Below are positions 1 through 5,244 of a stretch of DNA of 5,312 nt, piece by piece. This DNA is from Desulfurococcales archaeon. Lineage in GTDB: Archaea; Thermoproteota; Thermoprotei_A; Sulfolobales; NBVN01. The translations under genes and the position numbers were made by a program. The DNA lies in NCBI GenBank assembly GCA_021163585.1, contig JAGGTW010000043.1, positions 1 through 5,312 of the forward strand. Reading direction: 5' to 3'. Within the stretch, counting starts at the first letter, position 1; each line of letters begins with the position of its first letter. The notes under the pieces were generated by a model. It worked only from the letters and a program-made list of their open reading frames with translations, was not told the origin of the DNA and did no database searches.

Positions 1-359
1 ACTACAGGTTCCTCTTCCTGGGAATGATGCACTTCATGGATCTCTACAACTATGACGTCCAGAGGGTAATGAGGTGTAATATACACTACCTAATGCCTGA
101 CGGTAGGATAATACCGTTCTGCACCTTCAATGTACTTAATGAAGTATATAGGGATTACGTGCAGAAGAAGTACATGTTTACACTAGATGAATGGAGAAAA
201 ATGAAGGGTGAGGGTAGCATAGGTGAGGCAGTAAAGTATAGGCGCAACCATGAATTAATTAAGAAATTAACATCGAGTGAAATTTACATTAAGACGTACG
301 AGCCATTTATTAGTAAGTGGATTGACATGTACCCGTGGCTTGCTGAAAGTAGTAAGTAA
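1..359 (+). CDS. tes: Radical-SAM tetraether lipid synthase (Tes)-like protein, C-terminal part only
   Basis: This is the 3' end of a longer gene. The frame is open to the left edge (first full codon at 3, reading YRFLFLGMM), so the ATG at 24 is internal and not a start. About 118 residues are visible. Recognisable are MHFMDLYNYD, then RCNIHY and PDGRIIPFCTFN, with cysteines encoded at 75-77 and 120-122, followed by YRDYVQKKY. This pattern is what I recall from the C-terminus of the archaeal radical-SAM family containing MJ0619/Tes. Tes joins the phytanyl chain ends of two archaeol lipids to make membrane-spanning tetraethers. The CxxxCxxC radical-SAM motif would lie outside the window, so family membership rests on the tail alone. 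The two cysteines may bind an extra metal cluster (inference). It faces ggr, another lipid gene, across 55 bp. A related radical-SAM lipid enzyme such as a GDGT ring synthase is a less likely alternative. Confidence 0.7.
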   Translation, partial: YRFLFLGMMHFMDLYNYDVQRVMRCNIHYLMPDGRIIPFCTFNVLNEVYRDYVQKKYMFTLDEWRKMKGEGSIGEAVKYRRNHELIKKLTSSEIYIKTYEPFISKWIDMYPWLAESSK

Positions 360-364
360 TAAAA

Positions 365-407
365 CAACGTATTTTTCAATAGCTACTTAATTTATTGAAA
401 ACAGTTG
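365..407. terminator. Hairpin between convergent tes and ggr, possible two-way terminator
   Basis: TTTTCAATA at 373-381 and its exact reverse complement TATTGAAAA at 393-401 form a 9-bp stem around an 11-nt loop. An outer CAAC (365-368) can pair with GTTG (404-407) across a small asymmetric internal loop. Each strand enters the stem through a short T run. The hairpin fills most of the gap between the two stop codons, as expected of a shared terminator for convergent genes. Archaeal termination depends mainly on U-tracts rather than stems, so this function is inferred. Confidence 0.5.
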
Positions 408-414
408 CTAATAA

Positions 415-1776
415 TTATGACTTAATCACTTTTGCCTTAAACTCACCCATAATCTGGTCTGATCGGGCTTTCCATGACCTCCAGTGCACCGGATCTTCAG
501 GGAATTTTAGGTAGTGCTTCTTAATTACGTCCATGTACTTAGAGACAGCTCTTAACCTTAAAAGCAGGGAAGGCCTCCCAAGCCCGGCTAGTAATCTCAT
601 CGCCTTATCAACGACACTAAGTTCGAGGTCTCCCTGCAGCGAGACTACATTAAGATCCTCCTCTTTAATTATCTTCTTACGCATGCCATACTCTAGGTCA
701 TCATCACTTAAGTGTTGTAGGAATATTCTAAAGATGTCTAGCGCTGCCTGCTTGGCCCCATACCTCAACATGTAGCAAGTGTTAGCACGCCATAGTTTCC
801 TAGCAGAGCAGTCTCCCTCACTTAGCGCTGATGCCACGGCCTCGGCAACGCAGTAGGCTGAGAGCATTGCTGAACCTTTTCCCCCACCGTGAATTGGGTT
901 GACTGTGTAGGCTGCATCACCTATGACGGCAATACCGTTCCAAACAAGGGATGGTAGTGGGCGGCGAGTAGGTACCGGGGCACCTCCAGCTTCAATAAGT
1001 ACACTATCCTTGAATGTACTGCGTGAGAGCACGTACTTATACAGCTGTAGCTTAGGGTGTGGATTACCAACACCTCCCTGAACACCCAGCCCCACATTAA
1101 TGAAGCCGTCAGTTAATGAGTACGGGAAGAACCACCAGTACCCTCCTGGAGCCACTTTATTTGACACATATATCCGGAGTATTTCAGGTTCGTCAACAGG
1201 TTCCTTAAGCTTCCTGACCTCCCTATACGCTATATTAGTGTCCTTCGGGTCTAACTCCTCACTTACCGGCCACTCCCGCGGACACTGTCTAGCTAGCACT
1301 CTAGCAACTCCAGTAGCATCGATAACTACCTTAGACCTCACCTTCTTAGTCCCCTCACCGTCAGCAATAATCACACCTACGACAGAGTTGTCACGTATAA
1401 TTAATTTGAGTGCCCTCGCTCTCTCCATAAATTCCACGCCGCCCTTAACTGCCTCAGTAATAAACTTCTGTGTATAAGCTACTCTATTTATTTCAAAGCC
1501 ATCACCCAAGACACGGTACCTTATGTCCTCAAGGGGTGAGTAAATATCTATTCCCTTCACTAAACCACTCAGCTCACTACCTGCTGGAGGAGGCACGCCA
1601 AGCTCATCTATGTGGTGCCTACCTATAGCATCCCCACACGGCTTGTCACCCACCCTTTCGAAAGACTTAATATCTAAGAGAAGCACCTTAAAGCCTCGAT
1701 TGCGTAAGAAGTACGCTGCAGATGAACCAGCGATCCCAGCCCCTACTATGACTACATCATAGGACATTTCATTCAC
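415..1776 (-). CDS. ggr: FAD-dependent geranylgeranyl reductase of archaeal membrane lipid synthesis
   Basis: The 453-residue protein reduces the double bonds of the geranylgeranyl chains of archaeal lipid precursors (digeranylgeranylglycerophospholipid reductase). It is a flavoprotein of the p-hydroxybenzoate hydroxylase fold that acts at the membrane. Visible motifs are the N-terminal FAD site GAGIAGSSAA (12-21), KPCGDAIG (45-52), the substrate-pocket motif YxWxFP (Y213, W215, F217, P218) followed by GLG (229-231), VPTRRPL (268-274), and the second FAD motif GDAAYTVNPIHGGGKGSAM (286-304). Length and sequence match the Sulfolobus acidocaldarius enzyme as I remember it, including Cys47 and Cys309, which correspond to a disulfide reported there. 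The start is GTG at 1776: GAGG lies 8 nt upstream and the N-terminus then matches the family length. An ATG three codons in (1765-1767) is the alternative. Archaea often carry GGR paralogues, so the exact substrate is less certain than the family. Confidence 0.93.
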   Translation of the reverse strand: MNEMSYDVVIVGAGIAGSSAAYFLRNRGFKVLLLDIKSFERVGDKPCGDAIGRHHIDELGVPPPAGSELSGLVKGIDIYSPLEDIRYRVLGDGFEINRVAYTQKFITEAVKGGVEFMERARALKLIIRDNSVVGVIIADGEGTKKVRSKVVIDATGVARVLARQCPREWPVSEELDPKDTNIAYREVRKLKEPVDEPEILRIYVSNKVAPGGYWWFFPYSLTDGFINVGLGVQGGVGNPHPKLQLYKYVLSRSTFKDSVLIEAGGAPVPTRRPLPSLVWNGIAVIGDAAYTVNPIHGGGKGSAMLSAYCVAEAVASALSEGDCSARKLWRANTCYMLRYGAKQAALDIFRIFLQHLSDDDLEYGMRKKIIKEEDLNVVSLQGDLELSVVDKAMRLLAGLGRPSLLLRLRAVSKYMDVIKKHYLKFPEDPVHWRSWKARSDQIMGEFKAKVIKS

Positions 1777-1802
1777 TGTGGACGCCTCAAGAGAAGGTTA
1801 GC

Positions 1803-1830
1803 AGTAAATAATTAAATTTTCCTAAAATTC
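1803..1830. promoter_or_regulatory. AT-rich divergent promoter region for ggr (-) and the small gene at 1850 (+)
   Basis: The 73-bp gap between the two divergent starts has an AT-rich core. Read on the minus strand it gives AAAATTTAATTATTTA, a TATA-like element about 25-30 nt before the GAGG of ggr. On the plus strand ATTAAATTTT (1811-1820) lies about 30 nt before the GTG at 1850. Both genes would then have short leaders. The assignment is by pattern only. Confidence 0.4.
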
Positions 1831-1849
1831 TTATCAAGGTATGCAGTAA

Positions 1850-2152
1850 GTGGTGAGTGCCGTGACTGCTGAGTGCGTATTCATAATAAATTTACAGAAT
1901 GTAAGGAAACAGCCAGAGGAGGTTTGTCAGTTAATTAAAAACAAATTCAACGAACTCCTAAACTTTGGTTACAGTAAATTTAAGTTCATAGTAGTTACTG
2001 GCAGGGACTTGAGGGATTGGATCGACTATGTTAGATGTATAATTGAGTACAACATATCTGCAACAATTACTATAGACCAGGTACATGAGTTGAGTGAGGA
2101 AGTTGCAGGGAACGCTGCTAGTGTGTCGGACTTCTTGCTAATTAAAACATAA
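1850..2152 (+). CDS. Small alpha/beta protein of unknown function
   Basis: This is a 100-residue protein I do not recognise. Hydrophobic strands alternate with amphipathic helices: CVFIINLQN, then a helix at about 21-39, KFKFIVVTGRD, a helix at about 53-67, ISATITIDQ, a short helix, and a final VSDFLLIKT. This resembles part of a beta/alpha barrel or Rossmann-like fold, and could be a free-standing domain or the remnant of a larger protein. I see no catalytic motif, signal peptide or membrane segment. The start is uncertain: GTG at 1850 has AGGT 8 nt upstream, while GTG codons at 1853 and 1862 are also possible, the latter with GGTG 6 nt upstream. Codon use resembles the neighbours. It stands alone, divergent from ggr, with 129 bp before the next gene. 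Confidence 0.6.
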   Translation: MVSAVTAECVFIINLQNVRKQPEEVCQLIKNKFNELLNFGYSKFKFIVVTGRDLRDWIDYVRCIIEYNISATITIDQVHELSEEVAGNAASVSDFLLIKT

Positions 2153-2156
2153 GCAC

Positions 2157-2219
2157 TCAGGAATGGGTCCCCGTCGCTCCATCTACATCACATATCAGAG
2201 GGTGTCGTCAGGTCATCCC
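2157..2219 (-). ncRNA. Candidate C/D-box-like small RNA (weak)
   Basis: Read on the minus strand, this GC-rich stretch shows, in order: GGGATGA (2219-2213, one mismatch to C box RTGATGA), CTGA (2198-2195, D'), a 3-nt spacer, GTGATGT (2191-2185, one mismatch to C'), and CTGA (2160-2157, D). The close CTGA-TAT-GTGATGT arrangement resembles the D'/C' kink-loop of archaeal guide RNAs. Sequences just outside (AAGTAC and GTGCTT on the minus strand) could pair. Against it, both C boxes are imperfect and the second guide interval is about 24 nt, twice the usual length. Treat it as a hypothesis. Confidence 0.22.
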
Positions 2220-2268
2220 AGAAGTACTTTAGACTTACCAACTTAATAACTTATCTAAGATCCCTATA

Positions 2269-2274
2269 GAGGTG
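2269..2274 (+). promoter_or_regulatory. Ribosome binding site GAGGTG that sets the start of the zinc protein
   Basis: GAGGTG is a full match to the archaeal anti-Shine-Dalgarno core. It lies 7 nt before CTG at 2282 and 10 nt before ATT at 2285, the only plausible in-frame initiators in that stretch. An in-frame TAG at 2267-2269 overlaps it, so translation cannot begin further upstream. TTAATAAC (2243-2250) is a possible TATA element. Confidence 0.6.
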
Positions 2275-2281
2275 TTTTAAA

Positions 2282-2590
2282 CTGATTTGTGAAGTCTGCG
2301 AGGAGCGCGAGGCAGTAGGGAGATGTAGTATATGCGGTAGGTGGGCGTGTAGCAGGCACCTAGTAGGGGATGTGTGTGCTATTTGCAGGAGCCTCATGTG
2401 TAGTGTATGTGGTCAGCAGCTGTCGGTAAGTAGATGTATTATCTGCGGCAGGCTGGTCTGCAGAAACTGCTCTGTTGAGCTCCAGCCCGGAATCAGAGTG
2501 TGTATTAATTGTTATGGTGATTTAGATAAAATTGTGAGGAGATACCCGTCACTTACCTACCTGACCAGGTATCTCTCAAGGAAAGCTTAA
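2282..2590 (+). CDS. Small protein with two tandem eight-ligand zinc modules, non-canonical start
   Basis: Counting from CTG at 2282 the protein has 102 residues and two similar zinc modules. Module 1 uses C3, C6, C15, C18, C23, H26, C32, C35. Module 2 uses C40, C43, C52, C55, C60, C63, C74, C77. Both follow C-x2-C-x8-C-x2-C-x4-C-x2-(H/C)-x(5 or 10)-C-x2-C, and share GRCSICGRWAC versus SRCIICGRLVC. This is a cross-braced, B-box/HIT-like arrangement that should bind two zinc ions per module (inference). The first ATG/GTG/TTG in frame is GTG at 2372, which would delete six of the eight ligands of module 1, so the start must be CTG 2282 or ATT 2285, behind GAGGTG. The C-terminal 20 residues are basic and lack cysteines. 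Such proteins usually mediate protein or RNA contacts, and the specific role here is unknown. It is first in a rightward group with dtdA and pyrH. Confidence 0.72.
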   Translation: MICEVCEEREAVGRCSICGRWACSRHLVGDVCAICRSLMCSVCGQQLSVSRCIICGRLVCRNCSVELQPGIRVCINCYGDLDKIVRRYPSLTYLTRYLSRKA

Positions 2591-2624
2591 ATTGCTGTTT
2601 TAAAGGGTTTAGCAGGTGGCTGGC

Positions 2625-3149
2625 ATGTCATTTAGTGAGGGTAAGGATGTAGTAAAGAACGTAATCAGCAGGTATGAGAGCATTAGGAGGGAGGCTGTCA
2701 AGAAGCTACCCCAGTCTAAGTCAGTGGTATTTAATGTAATTGCAGACATAATGTATAGGGTTGAGAAAGCGCTGGAGTATCTGAGTGAGTTAGAAAAAAC
2801 TGTGGGAGTTAGTGTCGGACAGGTGAAGAAAGTATGTGGCAACTTGTATTTGGTTAGGACGGAATCTACTGCGTCAGTACTTAAACTTAAGCCTGCGCAG
2901 TCACTTACTTATGACGGAGGAAGTAACAGTATCTCTTTATCAAATGATTCGATTAGCGTATCTATACAGGGGGCGGTTATTAAGTTTGTTTTTAGGGGAA
3001 GGGAGTTCCAGGTCAATTACGGCAACCTAAATGATGCTTCAACTAAGGCGGATGTAGTTAAGGCAGTAGCTAGGTATGTCATAGACCTTGCTGATAGGTT
3101 GCAATTGATTATAGAGCAGTGCGCTAAACAGCATAATATCAGGATCTAG
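2625..3149 (+). CDS. Uncharacterised 174-residue protein upstream of dtdA
   Basis: I do not recognise this protein. Its first 60 residues are charged and helical (SEGKDVVKNVISRYESIRRE and on through an IMYRVEKALEYLSELEKT stretch), and may form a coiled coil. The middle is rich in beta-strands and serine (SISLSNDSISVSIQGAVIKF, then FRGREFQVNYGNLND), and the end is another long helix (VVKAVARYVIDLADRLQLII). No enzyme motif, signal peptide or membrane helix is visible. The ATG at 2625 is chosen because AGGTG ends 6 nt before it. A GTG at 2616 would add three residues but overlaps that ribosome binding site. It lies 34 bp after the zinc protein and under 40 bp before dtdA, so co-transcription is likely. 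Cytosolic location is inferred. Confidence 0.75.
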   Translation: MSFSEGKDVVKNVISRYESIRREAVKKLPQSKSVVFNVIADIMYRVEKALEYLSELEKTVGVSVGQVKKVCGNLYLVRTESTASVLKLKPAQSLTYDGGSNSISLSNDSISVSIQGAVIKFVFRGREFQVNYGNLNDASTKADVVKAVARYVIDLADRLQLIIEQCAKQHNIRI

Positions 3150-3185
3150 CTTAGTTGCATTATAGCGTAGTAGGTGCTGAGTGAA

Positions 3186-4034
3186 TTGATAGGCCTCGTA
3201 TATAGTATGCATGACCCCGCAGGTTCGGGAATAGCTAATTACATTATGCATCACTTTACGTGCGAGGAACTTGAAGTTCCTAGAGCTTATAGTGCTGTAT
3301 ATGTTAAGGAACTAAAATCTATATTGGCTGGTTTTAATGAGGACGTAATATACTTTGATTTCCTCGATGAGCGCCTTGACGTAGACTTCTACATAATTCT
3401 CTCTAGGCACTCAGCAGAGTCTGGTATTAAGTCATTAACCGTTCATCATACAGGCAACCCATATGGCAAGGCAAGCTTTGGCGGGAGGCCCTATGAACTA
3501 AGTGTAGCGAACCCGCCTATCACCAAATTACTCCTGATTAAACTTAGTGAGCTAGCTGGTAAGTACGGTTTGTCAGATTTTCAAGTAGTTTATGAGGCTA
3601 CACATCATGGACCGACCAACTTAAGGAGGCCGCTAACATTTATTGAAATAGGCTCAAGCATTAGTGAGTGGAAAATGCAAAAAGCACATGAAGTTGTGGG
3701 GGAGTCAGTAGCTGAAGCAATCAGGAACTACCTTAGTAGTGGAGAATTTGTGTGCGTTGGCTCCGTAGGGTTTGGTGGGCAGCACTACTCTTCAGCATTT
3801 ACTAAGAGAGCACTGAGTACGGATGAGTGTTACGGGCACATAATTCCGAGGTACGCTATTAAGATTCTCAAGAATGAAGAGCCTGGTATGATGAAATACG
3901 TTTTTGAGCAGGCAATTACTAAAAATTCAGTCAGGATAGTCAAAGCGGTCGCCCTCAAAAAGCTGAGCAGGGCAGTCAAGGACACTATTAAGGAGCTGGC
4001 GGAAGGACTAGGTATTGAATTAATTATAGACTAA
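3186..4034 (+). CDS. dtdA: D-aminoacyl-tRNA deacylase, archaeal DTD2 type
   Basis: The enzyme hydrolyses D-amino acids wrongly attached to tRNA, recycling the tRNA and keeping D-residues out of proteins. It belongs to the archaeal/plant DTD2 family, unrelated to bacterial Dtd. Counting from TTG 3186 as residue 1, family motifs are SRHSAESG (73-80), HHTGNPYGKASFGG (87-100), EATHHGP (137-143), IEIGSSISEW (153-162), GFGGQHYSSAFT (195-206) and GHIIPRYA (217-224), all intact, and the length of 282 is normal. The start is unsettled. TTG 3186 has AGGTG 9 nt upstream and gives MIGLVYSMHDPAG, close to the usual N-terminus. GTG 3174 adds four residues, overlaps the ribosome binding site and has none of its own. 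The gene follows the unknown 174-residue gene closely and precedes pyrH by 72 bp. Confidence 0.93.
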   Translation: MIGLVYSMHDPAGSGIANYIMHHFTCEELEVPRAYSAVYVKELKSILAGFNEDVIYFDFLDERLDVDFYIILSRHSAESGIKSLTVHHTGNPYGKASFGGRPYELSVANPPITKLLLIKLSELAGKYGLSDFQVVYEATHHGPTNLRRPLTFIEIGSSISEWKMQKAHEVVGESVAEAIRNYLSSGEFVCVGSVGFGGQHYSSAFTKRALSTDECYGHIIPRYAIKILKNEEPGMMKYVFEQAITKNSVRIVKAVALKKLSRAVKDTIKELAEGLGIELIID

Positions 4035-4106
4035 CATCACATGCTGGTACTGGGTATTTTAGGTACAACGTCATTATTTTGTATAGATATGTGTGGGGGT
4101 CAGGAA

Positions 4107-4790
4107 ATGGCCAAAGTGGTAATTAAGGTTACGGGAAAACTATTTGCTCAAGGGAATGAGGGGATTGTTAAGGATTTTGCATCCGTCATCATAAACTACG
4201 TTACTAAGGGGAATAGAATAGCTGTTGTAACGGGTGGAGGATCTACAGCTAGGTCGTACATACAGTTCGGGAGCAAGCTAGGACTCAGTAACGCAGTGCT
4301 TGATCTGCTGGGTATTGAGTCATCAAGATTAAATGCACTCGTCTTTGCTGCTCTTTTAGGAGATTACAGCTACTTCCCAATTCCTAGAAGTATAAATGAA
4401 TTCATGACGGCTTGGTCAACTGGGAAAGTAGTTGTGCTTGGTGGTCTCCAGCCCGGGCAGTCAACCAATGCTGTAGCTGCAACCGTAGCCGATATGGTGG
4501 GTGCTGACTTATTAATTAACGCTACAAATGTTGATGGAGTATACGATAAAGACCCTAAAACACATCCTGATGCGCGTCTGCTCAAAACAGTCACAATTGA
4601 GGAATTGGAAAGAATATTGGCTGAGCAGACATCAAAACCTGGGAGGTATGAGTTACTTGACAAGGTCGCACTAAACATAATTCGCAGGTCGAAAATTAAG
4701 ACAGTGTTCATTAATGCGTTTAAAATAGACCAGGTGAAGGCAGCACTAAGTAAAAGGGAAGATGTTGGTACTCAGATAGTTTTTAAGTAA
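4107..4790 (+). CDS. pyrH: UMP kinase, archaeal hexameric type
   Basis: It phosphorylates UMP to UDP with ATP in pyrimidine nucleotide synthesis, and belongs to the amino-acid-kinase fold family. The 227-residue protein carries the N-terminal KVTGK (7-11), VTGGGSTAR (41-49), DLLGIESSRLNA (66-77) for UMP binding, GGLQPGQST (112-120), and the nucleotide-binding NATNVDGVYDKDP (138-150). Length and motifs match the Sulfolobus enzyme (226 residues as I recall). The ATG at 4107 is preferred because GGGGGT lies 6 nt upstream and can pair with the anti-Shine-Dalgarno, and because MAKVVIKVTGK is where the family begins. An in-frame ATG at 4041 would add 22 residues with no family counterpart. TATA-like sequences at 4053-4060 and 4072-4080 may give it its own promoter. 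Confidence 0.95.
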   Translation: MAKVVIKVTGKLFAQGNEGIVKDFASVIINYVTKGNRIAVVTGGGSTARSYIQFGSKLGLSNAVLDLLGIESSRLNALVFAALLGDYSYFPIPRSINEFMTAWSTGKVVVLGGLQPGQSTNAVAATVADMVGADLLINATNVDGVYDKDPKTHPDARLLKTVTIEELERILAEQTSKPGRYELLDKVALNIIRRSKIKTVFINAFKIDQVKAALSKREDVGTQIVFK

Positions 4791-4812
4791 CACTTTATAA
4801 GTAGGACAGTCC

Positions 4813-4825
4813 AGGAAATATTTAA
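4813..4825 (+). promoter_or_regulatory. Promoter (BRE/TATA) of tRNA-Leu
   Basis: AAATATTTAA (4816-4825) is a strong TATA-like box centred about 30 nt before the first tRNA base, with purines just upstream as expected of a TFB-recognition element. The spacing fits a stable-RNA promoter with a short 5' leader, so the tRNA is probably transcribed separately from pyrH. Confidence 0.55.
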
Positions 4826-4850
4826 CCCCTCTTAGTATTAGTTCTTTGGT

Positions 4851-4963
4851 GCGGGGGTGCCCGAGCTAGGTCAAAGGGGGCGGGCTCAAGACCTTCCGGC
4901 TTCAGCAGGTTAGAGACCCGCTGGCGAAGGCCTGCGTGGGTTCGAATCCCACCCCCCGCACCA
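4851..4963 (+). tRNA. tRNA-Leu, anticodon CAA, with a 25-nt intron and encoded CCA
   Basis: The full cloverleaf can be drawn. The acceptor stem is GCGGGGG (4851-4857) with CCCCCGC (4953-4959), then A73 and an encoded CCA (4961-4963). The D stem is CCC (4860-4862) with GGG (4876-4878), and its loop holds GG (4869-4870). The anticodon stem is GCGGG (4880-4884) with CCCGC (4917-4921). Anticodon CAA is at 4887-4889. The variable arm is long, as in class II tRNAs (4922-4935). The T arm is GTGGG-TTCGAAT-CCCAC (4936-4952). The mature form would be 85 nt plus CCA. It reads UUG codons. The class II variable arm and CAA anticodon both indicate leucine. Confidence 0.95.
4891..4915 (+). other. Archaeal tRNA intron at position 37/38
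   Basis: Removing these 25 bases restores a 7-nt anticodon loop CTCAAGA closed by a 5-bp stem. The site directly after G37 is the canonical place for archaeal introns cut by the splicing endonuclease. A short AGACC repeat at both ends means the borders could shift by a few bases without changing the product. The flanks form a bulge-helix-bulge-like fold: C32-G, U33-A and A35-U pair with the intron end, and CCU pairs with AGG inside the intron. The wobble base C34 faces U, so the central helix is imperfect. Confidence 0.85.
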
Positions 4964-5093
4964 CAGCTAACTTTACTGAAGCGCGGGAAGTAGTTTGGTA
5001 TTGAAAGAGATTTCAGTTTATGGAAAATAAGCCCGTTAAAAAAGTAAAAATAATTCTGTACAAACTTTTACTAGATGTTCATGGTTAAACAAT

Positions 5094-5216
5094 AGTAATT
5101 ACTTAGTAATACAATTAGGTATACTACAATAAGAATTACTTTGCGTATTACCTTAATACATATATAATTAAATATTACTGCACAGGCGCCAGTATTCGAA
5201 CCAATCTTTAATTACT
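5094..5216. repeat. Cluster of ATTACT/AGTAAT hexamers upstream of a probable RHH gene
   Basis: The hexamer occurs six times in 123 bp: AGTAAT at 5094 and 5105, ATTACT at 5098, 5135, 5174 and 5211. The copies at 5098-5103 and 5105-5110 form an inverted repeat with a 1-nt spacer. They sit in the roughly 280-bp AT-rich gap between the tRNA and the gene at 5245, which holds no other gene I can support. The last copy overlaps the likely TATA element. They could be operator sites for the downstream DNA-binding protein, but AT-rich sequence makes chance repeats more likely than usual. Confidence 0.4.
5206..5216 (+). promoter_or_regulatory. Possible TATA element of the gene at 5245
   Basis: CTTTAATTAC lies about 30-35 nt before the ATG at 5245, the usual distance for an archaeal promoter with a short leader. 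One ATTACT hexamer overlaps it, so a repressor bound there could block TBP. Confidence 0.35.
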
Positions 5217-5244
5217 TTCGGCTCGGAATAATTATGGTGTTTCG

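Noticed and set aside
533..1477. Plus-strand open frames inside ggr (533-775 and 1100-1477)
   Set aside because: They lie opposite a strongly conserved flavoprotein gene, and their translations are low-complexity with no family features.
2372..2590. Shorter zinc-protein ORF starting at GTG 2372
   Set aside because: It would discard six of eight ligands of the first zinc module, and no ribosome binding site matches it as well as GAGGTG matches the upstream start.
2609..2842. Minus-strand open frame opposite the 174-residue gene
   Set aside because: It has no ribosome binding site and a Thr/Ser/Leu-rich antisense composition, and it overlaps the better-supported plus-strand gene.
4041..4106. 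In-frame 22-residue hydrophobic N-terminal extension of UMP kinase (ATG at 4041)
   Set aside because: The family begins at MAKVVIKVTGK, and a good ribosome binding site (GGGGGT) sits 6 nt before ATG 4107, inside the extension. The extra residues look like read-through of untranslated DNA.
5035..5050. A-rich run that would be a U-tract terminator on the minus strand
   Set aside because: No minus-strand gene ends here, since the gene to the right reads rightward. It is more simply part of the general AT-richness of this gap.
5181..5204. TTCGAA flanked by GG on the minus strand, like a tRNA T loop, possibly a tRNA fragment or attachment site
   Set aside because: I could not find a matching T stem, acceptor stem or anticodon arm nearby, and no integrase is present. 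TTCGAA is a common 6-bp palindrome.
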